This document shows positions 20,640 through 32,069 of a stretch of 64,000 nt of DNA, one piece after another; within the stretch, counting starts at the first letter, position 1, and the number at the start of each line of letters is the position of its first letter. This DNA comes from Ephydatia muelleri. Its lineage: Eukaryota; Porifera; Demospongiae; Spongillida; Spongillidae. A program made the translations under genes and the position numbers. A model generated the notes under the pieces. That model did not search any database. It saw only the letters and a program-made list of their open reading frames with translations, and was not told where the DNA came from. Where the stretch lies: contig JABACO010000010.1 of the NCBI GenBank assembly GCA_013339895.1, positions 1 through 64,000 on the forward strand. The letters are read 5' to 3'.

Positions 20640-21250
20640 AAATTAGAAGATATTGCTAATGAATTTGTGGGTGATTCACATCATAGAGTAAAAGTATTTG
20701 GAAAGTTTTCATAACTTGACTGCATGCATAACATCATTTGATTCAAAATTTCAGTGGACTTTTTAAATGAATATAAGGCATGCAGGTGTGCAATGATATT
20801 TATAGCTCATGGTTTTAATATTGACATAGAGTAAATGCTCAAGAAAACGATTATGACTGAGTTATTAACGTGTGACAAATTTCGGGCTAACATTACACTC
20901 GCATGTACACAATATATACCGGTATACCACGCGCGTATTGTATCCGATTGCGCAATTGATTTTATAGCAATTTCATGTGAGATTATTGAGCGACGGAGCT
21001 CCCGAGCTGTGGGTGGGATGATTATTGATGATTACAGTAGCCTGCTGATTGATCTATGGATAGATTTAAGTGTAGGTGTCGAACAAAACAAAAAATTTGC
21101 GCGCGCGAAGCGCGCGCCTGTCCCTCTTCAACTGGCCGGACCAACTTTTCTCGGAGTGCGCCGGGCCTGTAATAACTTACCTGCACATTTCTCCATGTAC
21201 TCCTCGAAGTACTATTATATTACATTCGTTGGTGGAGAGCGTACACATCT
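20640..21250. other. unique intergenic sequence
   Basis: Nothing recognisable. The 147-residue frame at 20835-21278 has no motif, and its 3' end reads in a different frame from the PP2C remnant that overlaps it. A short GCGCGCGAAGCGCGCGC palindrome is at about 21099-21115. Confidence 0.4.
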
Positions 21251-21253
21251 GCA

Positions 21254-21520
21254 TGGCCGGTCAGGACGTACCGGTTAAGATGCCCAGAGTGGTATGGGAG
21301 CGCCAAAGACAGAAGCTGAGATTGGGCGAGGACTGTGACAGACAGATGGACACCATCCCTTTCCTTAGCCTGTACGCGTTCCCTGGGGGACTTCTGGTCC
21401 TACTGCACAAGGACCCAGAGGTTCACAGTCTCCCCATGTCCCGATGTGACCTTTGTCCCCTTGAACCTCAGCGAGCAGGCAGAAGTTTGTCGTCATTGCC
21501 AGTGATGACCCCCAATCACA
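21254..21520 (+). pseudogene. PPM1D-like PP2C phosphatase pseudogene fragment
   Basis: Reads PRVVWERQRQ..., then DTIPFLSL, then after a frameshift LGDFWSY...FTVSPCPDVT, then after a second shift KFVVIASD. In order these match the PPM1D-type core: VVW, IPFL, LGDxW, F.VSP, and a hydrophobic strand before SDG. The copy at 461 continues SDGLWNVMTPN, but here 17 bp are missing between two GATG/AATG sites, so SDG is followed directly by CCCAAT. At least two frameshifts plus the deletion make this non-functional. Confidence 0.75.
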
Positions 21521-21544
21521 GATACACACATACATATTTTGTTA

Positions 21545-22090
21545 TTGTGGAGTTAGTTATGCCTAGCCTAGCGTACGGGATACGCCGCCAAAGAGGTTTG
21601 CTTACTTGACTTGCAAGGCCCTAACCGAACGTACTGTTATTTGATAAAGTAATGCGACGGGAACGATCTATTGCAACGGGAATGGGAATGATCATTGCGA
21701 CGGGACATAGTCAGTGCCCCTGATGTCCCCATCTTATTCCCGTCGCAATAGATCATTCCCTATGTTGGGGACATCAGGGGCACTGACTATGATTACTATA
21801 TTCCCGTCGCAATGAATCATTCCCGTCGCAATTAATCATTCCCGTCGTATTACTTTATTCCCGTCGCAATAGACCATTCCCGTCGCAACAGATCATATAG
21901 AGCATCATACTGACGAGTATGGGTATACATGCACACACAGTTACTTATTAATTAACTATTCATGTACATGAGAACAATTCGGATGTGTCTTTGTGGTATG
22001 TGCTGCATTTGGGAGTGAAAATTGGGAGGAGGGGGGGGGGGGGGGGGGGGGGAGTAGTTTTACAGATGATGGAGGGAAGGAGGGGTGGTG
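21545..22090. repeat. promoter-like repeat, GCGACGGG clusters and a poly-G tract
   Basis: 21545-21625 is a copy of a dispersed ~80-100 bp segment (ATTGTGGAGTTAGTTATGCC ... CGAACGTACTGT). Related sequence lies upstream of the kinase-like genes and at 22100-22200 (inverted), 32505-32590, 58390-58450 and 59865-59970. 21640-21720 and 21740-21895 are GCGACGGG copies in opposite orientations, with GACATCAGGGGCACTGACTA units between them. 22027-22052 is a long G-run. Confidence 0.7.
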
Positions 22091-22635
22091 TCGTTCCCGT
22101 CGCATTACTTTATCAAATAACAGTACGTTCGGTTAGGGCCTTGCAAGTCAAATAATGGCCGGCGGCGTAGTGTGTAGCTTAGGCATAACTAACTCCACAA
22201 TAACAAAACCATTTGTATAAACACCACTTACACGACCATCACAATTCTTATCTACATGTCTCAGTTCCAAATCACGACCAGCTTGGGATGAGTATGTCTG
22301 CAGGTCTAGTTAGTCTCCTTTCATGACCCAAACCTGCATAAATAAAACATGTGAATGACATACATGATTCCCTTAGTGAACTCTTCTGTACGTTAAGCTG
22401 AGTTGCATTTGCACTCCATTTTTAGGACAGGTCCAGCTTAATTTGATTCAACACGGGGAAACTCACCAGGTCCAGACAGTTTTGGAATCTGCTGGGCATC
22501 AACAAACAGACGAAGAGATCTCTGGAGCACAGTTGATGGTATATTTCCTGCACCAAAGCCAAAGTCTGGGAGTCGATTTGGCATTTCACGTGGAAGGTTT
22601 GACAGAGATAGCTACTTCACGCCAATGATACATAA
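22090..22635. repeat. arm A of a 0.55 kb inverted repeat (mate 32070-32620)
   Basis: The reverse complement of this segment occurs at 32070-32620. Arm A contains two mini-exon family exons on the plus strand. The most visible difference is ~22 nt present here at about 22462-22484 and missing from the mate. The arms are 9.4 kb apart and bracket the minisatellite array, the complete mini-exon gene, the DUF6589 pseudogene and the TRAF-like gene. Confidence 0.85.
22265..22628 (+). CDS. partial mini-exon family member with a different 3' end
   Basis: Exon 22265-22303 (39 nt, phase 1-1, VPNHDQLGMSMSAG) has acceptor GTCTCAG and donor GTCTAG. Exon 22426-22628 follows acceptor TTTTTAG in phase 1 and runs 67 codons to a stop, reading GQVQLNLIQHGETHQVQTVL and onward, ending EGLTEIATSRQ. 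The intron before the second exon matches the intron before the RGG exon of the complete gene (27160-27226), which ties this piece to the family. Alternatively the opposite strand of the second exon is also open (..LPNFGFGAGNIPSTVLQRSL..), so strand is not certain. No 5' exons seen. Confidence 0.45.
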
Positions 22636-22761
22636 ATACTGCATGTGGACTTGTATACATGTTTGTAAACTTCATGCATGCCTCTGTTGCTGGGTGTTAT
22701 GCAGGGCACTTAGTTGTTGCAACTTCTACCATGGAGGAGGGAGAGAGGAGGAACACTTACA

Positions 22762-23575
22762 CACTAGCTCTCCGTTGCTAGTGACACACACCAGCTCTCC
22801 ATTGCTAAGAGACACACACCAGCTCTCCATTGCCAGTGACACATACCAGCTCTCCATTGCTAATGACACATACCAGCTCTACATTGCTAAGAGACACACA
22901 CTAGCTCTCCGTTGCTAGTGACACATACCAGCTCTCCGTTGCTAGTGACACATATCAGCCCTCCATTGCTAAGAGACACACACCAGCTCTCCGTTGCTAG
23001 TGACACACACCAGCTCTCCATTGCTAAGAGACACACACCAGCTCTCCATTGCTAGTGACACATACCAGCTCTCCATTGCTAGTGACACACTCCAGCTCTC
23101 CATTGCTAGTGACACACTCCAGCTCTCCATTGCTAGTGACACACACCAGCTTTCCATTGCTAAGAGACACACACCAGCTCTCCATTGCTTAGTGACACAT
23201 ACCAGCTCTCCATTGCTAAGAGACACACACCAGCAATCCATTGCTAGTGACACACACCAGCTCTCCATTGCTAAGAGACACACACCAGCTCTCCATTACT
23301 AAGACACACACACCAGCTCTCCATTGCTAGTGACACACACCAGCTCTCCATTGCTAGGGACACACATCAGCAATCCATTGCTAGTGACACACACCAGCTC
23401 TCCATTGCTAAGAGACACACACCAGCTCTCCATTGCTTAGTGACACATACCAGCTCTCCATTGCTAGTGACACACACCAGCTCTCCATTGCTAGTGACAC
23501 ACACCAGCAATCCATTGCTCAGAGACACACACCAGCTCTCCGTTGCTAGTGACACACACCAGCAGCATTGTGCAC
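22762..23575. repeat. ~28 bp minisatellite array (reverse orientation)
   Basis: Nearly thirty copies of the same unit as at 14750-15790 but in the opposite orientation (AGCTCTCCATTGCTAGTGAC). Spacer variants GTGACAC and AGAGACAC alternate. Frames over it are artefacts. Confidence 0.95.
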
Positions 23576-24239
23576 CATTTGCACAGGAATATCTGCTATC
23601 TTGTGAATTACTACTGCTCTTAACTCTGCAAAGTAATTGGAAAGCTGGTGTGTGTCACTAGCAATGGAGAACTGGTGTGTGTGTGTGTGTCACTAGGAAT
23701 GGAGAGATGATGTGTATCACACTGACAGTGGAGAGCTGGTGTTTGCCACTAGCGCAGTAGGTAGTGTGTGTGTCACTAGGAATGGAGACTGGTGTGTATC
23801 ACACTGACAGTGGAGAGCTGGTGTGTGTCACTAGGAATGGAGAGCTAGTGTGTGCATCACTAGCACTGTACTTCCACCTCAGAAGACAGTATTGTGCACT
23901 GCATGGGTACTTGCTGGCCAAAGAGGTGAACATGGAGACTCTTGAAGAGGTCTTTTGCCTCAAGTGCATTAGTGCATGTATGTTTCTATATGCATGTCTT
24001 CATGCCCCGGACCATGCACCTTCCCCAGTGATAGAAGTAATACAGTTAGAAACTCACTGTTACAATTGTATACAATTAGTCTCACATTTACATTGCATGT
24101 AGTATACAAAGTCCTAAAAGTGGTGTTGGGGTTAAATACTGACACCACATGATGATACTGAACTTAAATGTCATTAAAAAATAATAAAAAGCATATCTTG
24201 TATGGCGAGTGTTGAATTTTACAATAGTAGCTACACAGA
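23576..24239. other. minisatellite remnants and intergenic sequence
   Basis: Degenerate forward copies of the 28 bp unit lie at 23640-23860. A short open segment at 23870-23990 (RQYCALHGYLLAKEVNMETL) has no recognisable match and no clear splice sites. 24140-24230 (AAAAAGCATATCTTGTATGG) is duplicated at 32680-32750. Confidence 0.45.
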
Positions 24240-24487
24240 TTATTTCGCTATCTCGTGATCACGTGACCAGAAGAATAATTAATGCGGATGGGGTCACATG
24301 GCACTGATTTTAAATAATTTATTCACGTGCGCTGTTACTACACGTACACGTTACACGCTGCTCGCGACGCGGTGAGTTTTGAGCGACGGGGAAGCGGGGG
24401 GGGGGGGGGGGGGCGGTCATGGGGGGTTGGCCTCTGCTCCAAATGCAAAAGGACTAACGTGATGTGATCTGGTTTACAGGTTTACAG
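24240..24487 (+). promoter_or_regulatory. probable promoter, 5' UTR exon and first intron of the mini-exon gene
   Basis: A TCACGTGA motif at about 24257-24263 and GC-rich sequence precede a consensus donor GTGAGT at 24372. An acceptor TTTACAG ends at 24479 (or 24487 for the repeated TTTACAG), directly before the ATG at 24488. This would be a short non-coding exon ending at 24371 and a ~108-116 bp intron containing a G-run. TCACGTGA-type motifs also occur upstream of the kinase-like genes (about 8010 and 50455). Confidence 0.4.
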
Positions 24488-27400
24488 ATGGATGCTAGGG
24501 TTACCGATGCTAGAATTGCCCAAACTATGGGTGCTCTGCGCCGCGGTATGTTTTTCCCCCTATTTTTTCCCCCCTTTCTCTTTTTTTTTTCCCCCTATCA
24601 TTATATATTGTCTTATTCACAGACATTAGAGCAGCGCAGAGATGTAAGAGACATGGCTGTCATTTATTTCTTACCTGATTTTTTCCACTTGTCATCAGTA
24701 CTAGCTCAGTTGCAGCGAGAGCAGCGTGACCGTCAAGGTAGGTTGTGTTGTATAACAACCCCAGTTGCAGTGATAACATCGTAGCAACGTATAATGGTTC
24801 TAGTGCAACACACACACCACGTAACTAGCATGCATCAATAGTCAAGTGGTAAGTTAGCAACACGAGATTTTATTTTCCCATCAGCTGCTCAAGGTGAGGC
24901 TGCAGACAACGGCGGTGTGGAAGCGGGTAAGAATTTTTTTTTGTTCAAGTTTCATTTACATTCACACACCACCTAAGTAGCATCAATAGTCAAAAAATTT
25001 ATTTTCACCACAGGTGTGGCAGGTAATGGCGAGGAAGCGGGTAAGAATTTCCTTTATTTTTCAAGTTTCCCCTTTTCCCACCAGCTGCTCACGGTGCCGG
25101 CGACGCTGGCACGGGCATTGGCGGGGAAGAGGGTAAGAATTTCTTTTTTTCTATGTTTCTTTCAAAGTTTATTCACACTAACAGTGCCCGTAGCCATTCC
25201 GCAATACTTTGAACAATTGGTTGCCCAGCTGCGGAACCATCCCACAGTCCTGGTTGGTTAAAGTGTGCATTTCATATTTCTTATTTACAATTAAATTGAT
25301 TTAGCCAACCACCATGCTGGGACTGACCAACATTGACAAGAATGAGGCCATTGTGGTGCGAACCACAATGGCCTCACAACAACTTGGCATCTCCCCACAA
25401 CAAATTGTGAGGGAGATAGCCTATTGCAGCAACCACTGCTTTGGACGGGGGGAGCGGAAGTTCCGCTTCAAGGTCCAGGGAGGGTACCAGCAGGCCAACT
25501 GCCTGGGTGTGTACCTTGGTTGCCTCCCTGCGACTTTGAAGCAGGATTTGAAGACCTTGATTGAAGGCACGCGTACTGTACATTTAAGACATCTCAATAT
25601 ATGTTTTTTTTTCAAACAATTCCAGCCCAACTGCCTGACGTCCAGGTCCCCCTTGCTGCTCGTGGTGGTGGTGTCCCTCCTGGTAAGAATGTCAATTACA
25701 CATCATTTAACCATCTCTGCAGTTCAAGTTTCACACATAATCAAAATTTCATTTTCAAACTCAATACCACACACATCGTACAGCTGCAGTACCTCGTGAC
25801 CCTCTTGCTGTTGAGGTCCAGGTCCCCCTTGGTGGTGTCCCTCCTGGTAAGAATGTCAATTACACATCTGACACATCATTTAACCATCTCTGCAGTTCAA
25901 GTTTCACACATAATCAAAATTTCATTTTCAAACTCAATACCACACACATCGTACAGCTGCAGTACCTCGTGACCCTCTTGCTGGTGAGGTCCAGGTCCCC
26001 TTTGGTGGTGTCCCTCCTGGTAAGAATGTCAATTACACATCTGACACATCTGTCACTTCACCACTTGCGACGGAAATGATTCGTTGCGACGGGAATATAG
26101 TAATGCGACGGTAATAGAGTAATGCGACGGGAATGGCCTATTGCGACGGGAATAAAGTAATGCAACGGGAATGATACGTTGCGACGGGAATGATATATTG
26201 CGACGGGAATAAAGTAATGTAAGAATGTCAATTACACATCCGACACATCATTTAACCATCTCTGCAGTTCAAGTTTCACACATAATCAAAATTTCATTTT
26301 CAAACTCAATACCACACAATATACACACATCGTACAGCTGCAGTACCTCGTGACCCCCTTGCTGGTGAGGTCCAGGTCCCCCTTGGTGCTGGTAAGAATG
26401 TCAATTACACATCCGACATATCTGTCACTTCACCACTTCACTTTTTTCAATCGATCCATCACTCTAAAACCACTCTTTTCATCCCCCCACCCACCCTGAA
26501 ATTACTCTCTATCTGCATTAGGTGGAGTTGAAGCAGGAGGTAAGACTGAAATGACTCATTTAACCATCTCTGCAGTTCAAGTTTCACACATAATCAAAAT
26601 TTCATTTTCAAACTCAATACCACACAATATACACACATCGTACAGCTGCAGTACCTCGTGACCCTCTTGCTGGTGAGGTCCAGGTCCCCCTTGCTGCTCA
26701 TGGTGGTAATGGTGGTGGTGTCCCTCCTGGTAAGAATGTCAATTACACATCCGACATATCTGTCACTTCACCACTTCACTTTTTTCAATCGATCCATCAC
26801 TCTAAAACACAATCACTCTTTTCCTCCCCCCCACCCACCCTGAAATTACTCTCTATCTGCATTAGGTGGAGTTGAAGCAGGAGGTAAGACTAGATATCTA
26901 GATATGCCTAAAGTAATCCTAAATTTGCCTGAGATAGGTCATTGTAGATATTCTTGATGAGATGTACTTGAAGTTAATGGTAGATGTAAAATTATTCCAT
27001 CCCTCTATCCATTAGGAGCAGCAGTAGGAGTCCCTAACCCCCCCCCAGCAAGCCCCCCAGCAAGTAATGTTTAAATTGTTGCTATGAAAATGGGAGGCGA
27101 GGAATACATAAAAATCCTAGATGTTTGTAGATGTTGCTGAAATGACATAGCACACATGATTCCCTTAGTGAACTCTTCTGTACGTTAATCTGAGTTGCAT
27201 TTGCATTCCTTTCCTCCTTTTTTTAGGACGGGGCCGTGGTGGTAGGGGAAGAGGAGGGGGCCAAATAGAAGGTAGGAGGAGAGTTAAATGTCAATAATGT
27301 CAAAAGATAAAACATGTATGTGAGTGAAATATTTCAATAGTGCACAACCTGGTATGTGCAGCATTGAATACTGATCAATCTCAGTCTGAAATGATTAATC

Positions 27401-28963
27401 ACTCTATAACACTTTTATAACCCCTCCTGTGAATGATGTTGTTGGTGAATAATATTGAAATGTACTTTCCGTAGGACCCTTAGCTCCGCCCCCCCTCCCC
27501 CCTGTTCGTGGTTCTTTGTTTCCTGTTGTTCCCATTTTAAATTCTACCCTTAATCACCCTCCCTTAGTGCTACAACATCAGGAAGGTAAGAGTGAAATTA
27601 CTCATTTCACCATCTATCTCCATGTCATGTGAAATTCAAGAATGTCTGTTCTGCTCTCCGAATAGAAGCCTCTCCCCCTCCCCAAGACCTAGAGGAGGGT
27701 ATGGGATTGTCCCCCGATGCCAGGGCCCCAGCTGAGGAGAGGGAGATGCGCCCTGCTCTACGTGGTGAGGGTGGTGTGAGGGGGTGGGGTATGTAATGTG
27801 AGGGACAGGCCTGTCCATTTGTCACTCTCTCTTTCCGTAGGACTTGCTACGTCCACACCCATCAGGGGTCCTCATGCTGGCTCGGCCCCCTTAGAAGAAG
27901 GAGCAGGAGGTAAGACTGAAATGGCTCATTTAACTATCTCTGCAGTTCAAGTTTCGCACATAATCAAAATTTCATTTTCAAACTCAAAACCACACAATAT
28001 ACACAGATCGTACAGCTGCAATACGTCCTGGTAAGAATGACAATTACACATCTGTCACTTCACCACTTCACTTTTTAGATATCACACCAAGCAACATTAT
28101 TGAAGGAGGGAGAAAAAGGCCGGCTATTAAAACATATGGAGAGAAAAGTAGGTTAAAAATATGTTTGCACTGGTACGATGAAAATCACCATTACTTCCCT
28201 TTAGGGCCATACAACAACAAAAGGCAGGAGGTGGAAGCCATAGTTGGAGCAAGTAACCCCCGCCAAAGTGAGTTTTTACTAATACTGACTGATACTGATT
28301 GCATTGAACTTGTGGGGGAGAGGGGGAGGGAGGAGGAGATACTGAGAATGTGGGGGAGAGGGTGAGGGAGGAGGAGTGTAGAAGTTGACAAGGAGTGTGC
28401 TACTATTTCTGCAGGTCACTCAGGCCAAAATGATGATGGTAAATTAAACTCATGTTGTGTACACAAATTACCGTCTGTTCTGTGGCAGAGGCTTCTGGTG
28501 ATGGCGATGGTCATCACCATGATGCAGCTTCTAAAGGTAACGTGTGTTGTTTGTCATCTGACGGGGATGGGACACATGCCAATGGGCTGGGCCATTGGGC
28601 CATTAAGAATAGTGTCAGGGCATGAAGAAGGAATCAATTGGGACTGGTGCATGAGAGAAAGAGGCTGCTTTATTCATTGGCATTTCCAGGCTTGCCCGGA
28701 CCACTATATCCTCAACACTCCCCATACAATTATTACTGTATGAATGCTCTTTTGTGCTTATGGGTTCAAGGTATATCTGTCTTATGCATTCTCCCATCTG
28801 CATGGGTCCCTGTCATGTGTATAAATTAGTTGACAAGGCCAGTTTGCCCAAGAGGGTCAGGCGGCAACCTGGTGACAATCAGGCCAAGTCTGGGACCAAG
28901 GTAGCGCTTACTTGCCTTGGGTGTCTAGTGCACCAACCATTCGCCCTTAATCAAAAGTTTTAA
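24488..28963 (+). CDS. 25-exon mini-exon cassette gene, unrecognised protein of 552 residues
   Basis: Exons: 24488-24545, 24623-24643, 24699-24737, 24885-24926, 25014-25040, 25085-25132, 25185-25252, 25305-25572, 25626-25682, 25790-25846, 25963-26019, 26344-26391, 26522-26539, 26652-26729, 26866-26883, 27016-27063, 27227-27271, 27568-27585, 27666-27764, 27841-27909, 28079-28267, 28415-28438, 28489-28536, 28690-28770, 28830-28963. Joined they make 1659 nt with no stop; 21 exons are phase 1-1. Protein in order: charged helix (1-40, AAQRDLLAQLQREQRDRQ); Gly/Ala/Glu linker (40-78); conserved domain 1 (79-190, with ISPQQIVREIAY and GGYQQANCLGVYLGCLP); repeated VPRDPLAxEVQVPLGGVPPG modules (190-300); Pro-rich and RGG-type GRGRGGRGRGGG (300-332); conserved domain 2 (395-457, LKICLHWYDENHHYFPLGPY); His/Asp linker; basic C-terminus. 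The donor of exon 8 (GTACTG) and of exon 7 (GTTGGT) are weak choices forced by frame. Family and function not recognised; RGG suggests nucleic-acid or protein binding. Confidence 0.75.
26060..26220. repeat. GCGACGGG minisatellite inside an intron of the mini-exon gene
   Basis: Seven or eight copies of the ~20 bp unit lie between exon 11 (ends 26019) and exon 12 (starts 26344). They have expanded an intron whose sister intron (25847-25962) is only 116 bp. The intron sequence resumes after the cluster at AAGAATGTCAATTACACATC (26222), so the cluster is an insertion. Confidence 0.85.
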
Positions 28964-29179
28964 TAACAAAACTTTAATGCTTTCCCTGCATGCAATGCTT
29001 CACATGCAAATTCAGAAACTAAACTGATTTGAATTCTTTCTGCACTAGCATTCCTGCACATACATTTACAGATTATCGAGATAAGTGTGACTCTTGAAGT
29101 GCACTAGTAAAATGTGTCTTCATCCAACTATGTAACTTATCTTTGTTAATTGAAGAAAGCATGCAATTACTTTTCAGCT

Positions 29180-30010
29180 TCTTAAAGCACAGATGATATC
29201 TCCCTGACTGATAGTTGAAAACACTCTGACCAGCGTGAGGAGATCTTCCATTTCTGACCGCCTCGTGTGGTAACCAAATATAACAGTGCCATTGAGCTTG
29301 TCAAAATGGTGCACAATTCTTGATAGTCCACCTAAAGCCTTTCCAGTTCTTAATATTGCTTTAGGTGTCTTTTTAGCACCCAAGTGATTTGTAGCATTCT
29401 TGATTATTCTATTCAGGTGCTCCATGTGAAGATCACAAGAAATGTTTTGTCCTATTTTCCCTTCATAGTTTACAAAACGTCCCTATAGCTGGTAGTCTAG
29501 GTGATAGGGTGTAATAGTACTGTACTAATAAGTTGAAACTTTCAAGACAGTACTTGGTGTGGCCTGAAGCACGAAACAGCAGCACAAAGTACTTCCAACA
29601 GCGTGACACTCTGGTTCCATCTCCCTCCCTAATAGCATCCTTGAACTCCAGAAACAGCATGCCTAAAGCTAATGTCTCTTTGGCATACTCCAAAACATGA
29701 TCTAATGTTCCTGCAGGTGTTGCCTCCACACTTATTTTTGCATGCTGGGTACTGATCAAAGTAGCCAAGGAATTCAGAGCTGCCTGATCACCAGATTTGT
29801 CACTGTTGATCTTACTTCTAAGCTCCATTACACTTCTGCAGCCAAAGAGTTGCATTGCAGCTGCAAATACATGTGCATGTGTTACCAGCTGCAGGAAGTC
29901 TTCACATGTATTCATATCCTTTGTAACATCTTTTGTAACACTCCTTCAATTCAGAAGATTTTGCAGTTGATAAAGTGTTCCTACATCTAGGCCAGTTGTT
30001 TTGTAGCTCT
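29180..30010 (-). pseudogene. DUF6589-domain protein, C-terminal pseudogene
   Basis: Read on the minus strand from 30010: GLDVGTLYQLQNLLN, a stop (29948-29946), MNTCEDFLQLVTHAHVFAAA, ..RCWKYFVLLFRASGHTKYCL, ..LLVQYYYTLSPRLP, a frameshift or stop near 29485, GQNISCDLHMEHLNRIIKNA and ..LGGLSRIVHHFDKLNG. This order (GTLYQL, CEDF..LV..HV.AAAM, CWK....F...GH.KY..E, LSPR, DLHMEHLNR) is the pattern I know for DUF6589 proteins, an uncharacterised multi-copy family in sponges, cnidarians and fungi. With at least one premature stop and one frame change it is broken. Only the C-terminal part is present; the N-terminus is absent. It is unrelated to the genes on either side. Confidence 0.75.
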
Positions 30011-30047
30011 GTCCAAATGACCTATGAACAACAACCCTCAAACTAAG

Positions 30048-30082
<35 letters not shown>

Positions 30083-30172
30083 TACACAAGGCATTGACAA
30101 GACAGCTGGACAGGGGAAAATTCCATCAAACATTAACACTATGGCTTAGACGTAGCATATACATTATGAGAT

Positions 30173-30959
30173 ATGCTTACGTCAGTAGGGTCTGGGTACG
30201 AGACTATAAGTCATGCAGGCATGGCCTCTCAAGTTGAGCAAATACACAACCAGTTTCACAAGGCAGTGGTTGAGTTTACGAGAGAAATACAAATATTGAA
30301 GGAAGCCGTTTCGCGTATAGAACGTAGTCAGCCCCAGCAGCAACAGCGTCATGCAAGAAGAGAAGGAGAGGGTGGAAGAGATGATCAGTACTTGATCGTC
30401 AAAGTTGCAGAACTGGAGCGGCTAGTCAGCATGCTGACAGTTCGAGTAGCCGAACTGGAACTTCAGTTGCAAGCCTCGCTTGCAACTACTCACAATGGTG
30501 TGTTTTTGTGGCGTGTCCCTAAAGTTGAACAAAGATGCACAGATGCCAAAGCGGAGCGAGTGTGTTCTATATACAGCCCTCCCTTCTACACCAGTCCAAA
30601 TGGTTATAAGCTCTGCATTCGCGCCTATCTCAACGGCGACGGGGTTGGGTACCAACCCCATCTCTCATTATTCATCGTTGTCATGCGGGGTGAGTACGAC
30701 CCATTATTGCCGTGGCCTTTCCTTACAAAAATATCGCTCCTGTTGCTCGACCAAAGTCACCGCAAACACATCGTAAAGACCTTTAAAACCCACCCCAGAC
30801 CTACCTTCGTTCAACCGACCCCGTTCCGAAATGAACGTAGCCAGTGGCTATCCCCAGTTTGCCCCCCTGAAGGTCTTGGATGACCCCCGCTACGTCTGCG
30901 ACGACGTTATGTACATCAAATGCATCGTAGACGCGTCATCCATAAAGATTCAACCCTGA
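30173..30959 (+). CDS. TRAF-type protein (coiled coil + MATH domain), one frameshift
   Basis: From ATG 30173 the frame encodes a helical N-terminus (about 20-115, IHNQFHKAVVEFTREIQILK and VAELERLVSMLTVRVAELEL, heptad-like) followed by a TRAF-C/MATH domain (from NGVFLWRVPKVEQ, through SIYSPPFYTSPNGYKLCIRA, YLNGDGVG, HLSLFIVVMRGEYDPLLPWP). At the four-C run 30819-30822 the frame is lost. One base out of register, the family sequence continues (EMNVASGYPQFAPL, then DDPRYVCDDVMYIKCIVDAS) to a stop at 30957-30959. So either one C is extra in the assembly or the gene is a recent pseudogene. There is no RING or TRAF zinc finger upstream and no intron. TRAF proteins are trimeric cytoplasmic adaptors of TNF/IL-1 receptor signalling; without RING this one would act as adaptor or inhibitor (inference). 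Confidence 0.85.

Positions 30960-32069
<1,110 letters not shown>

Noticed and set aside
20835..21278. 147-codon plus-strand frame
   Set aside because: No motif, and its 3' part reads the PP2C remnant in the wrong frame.
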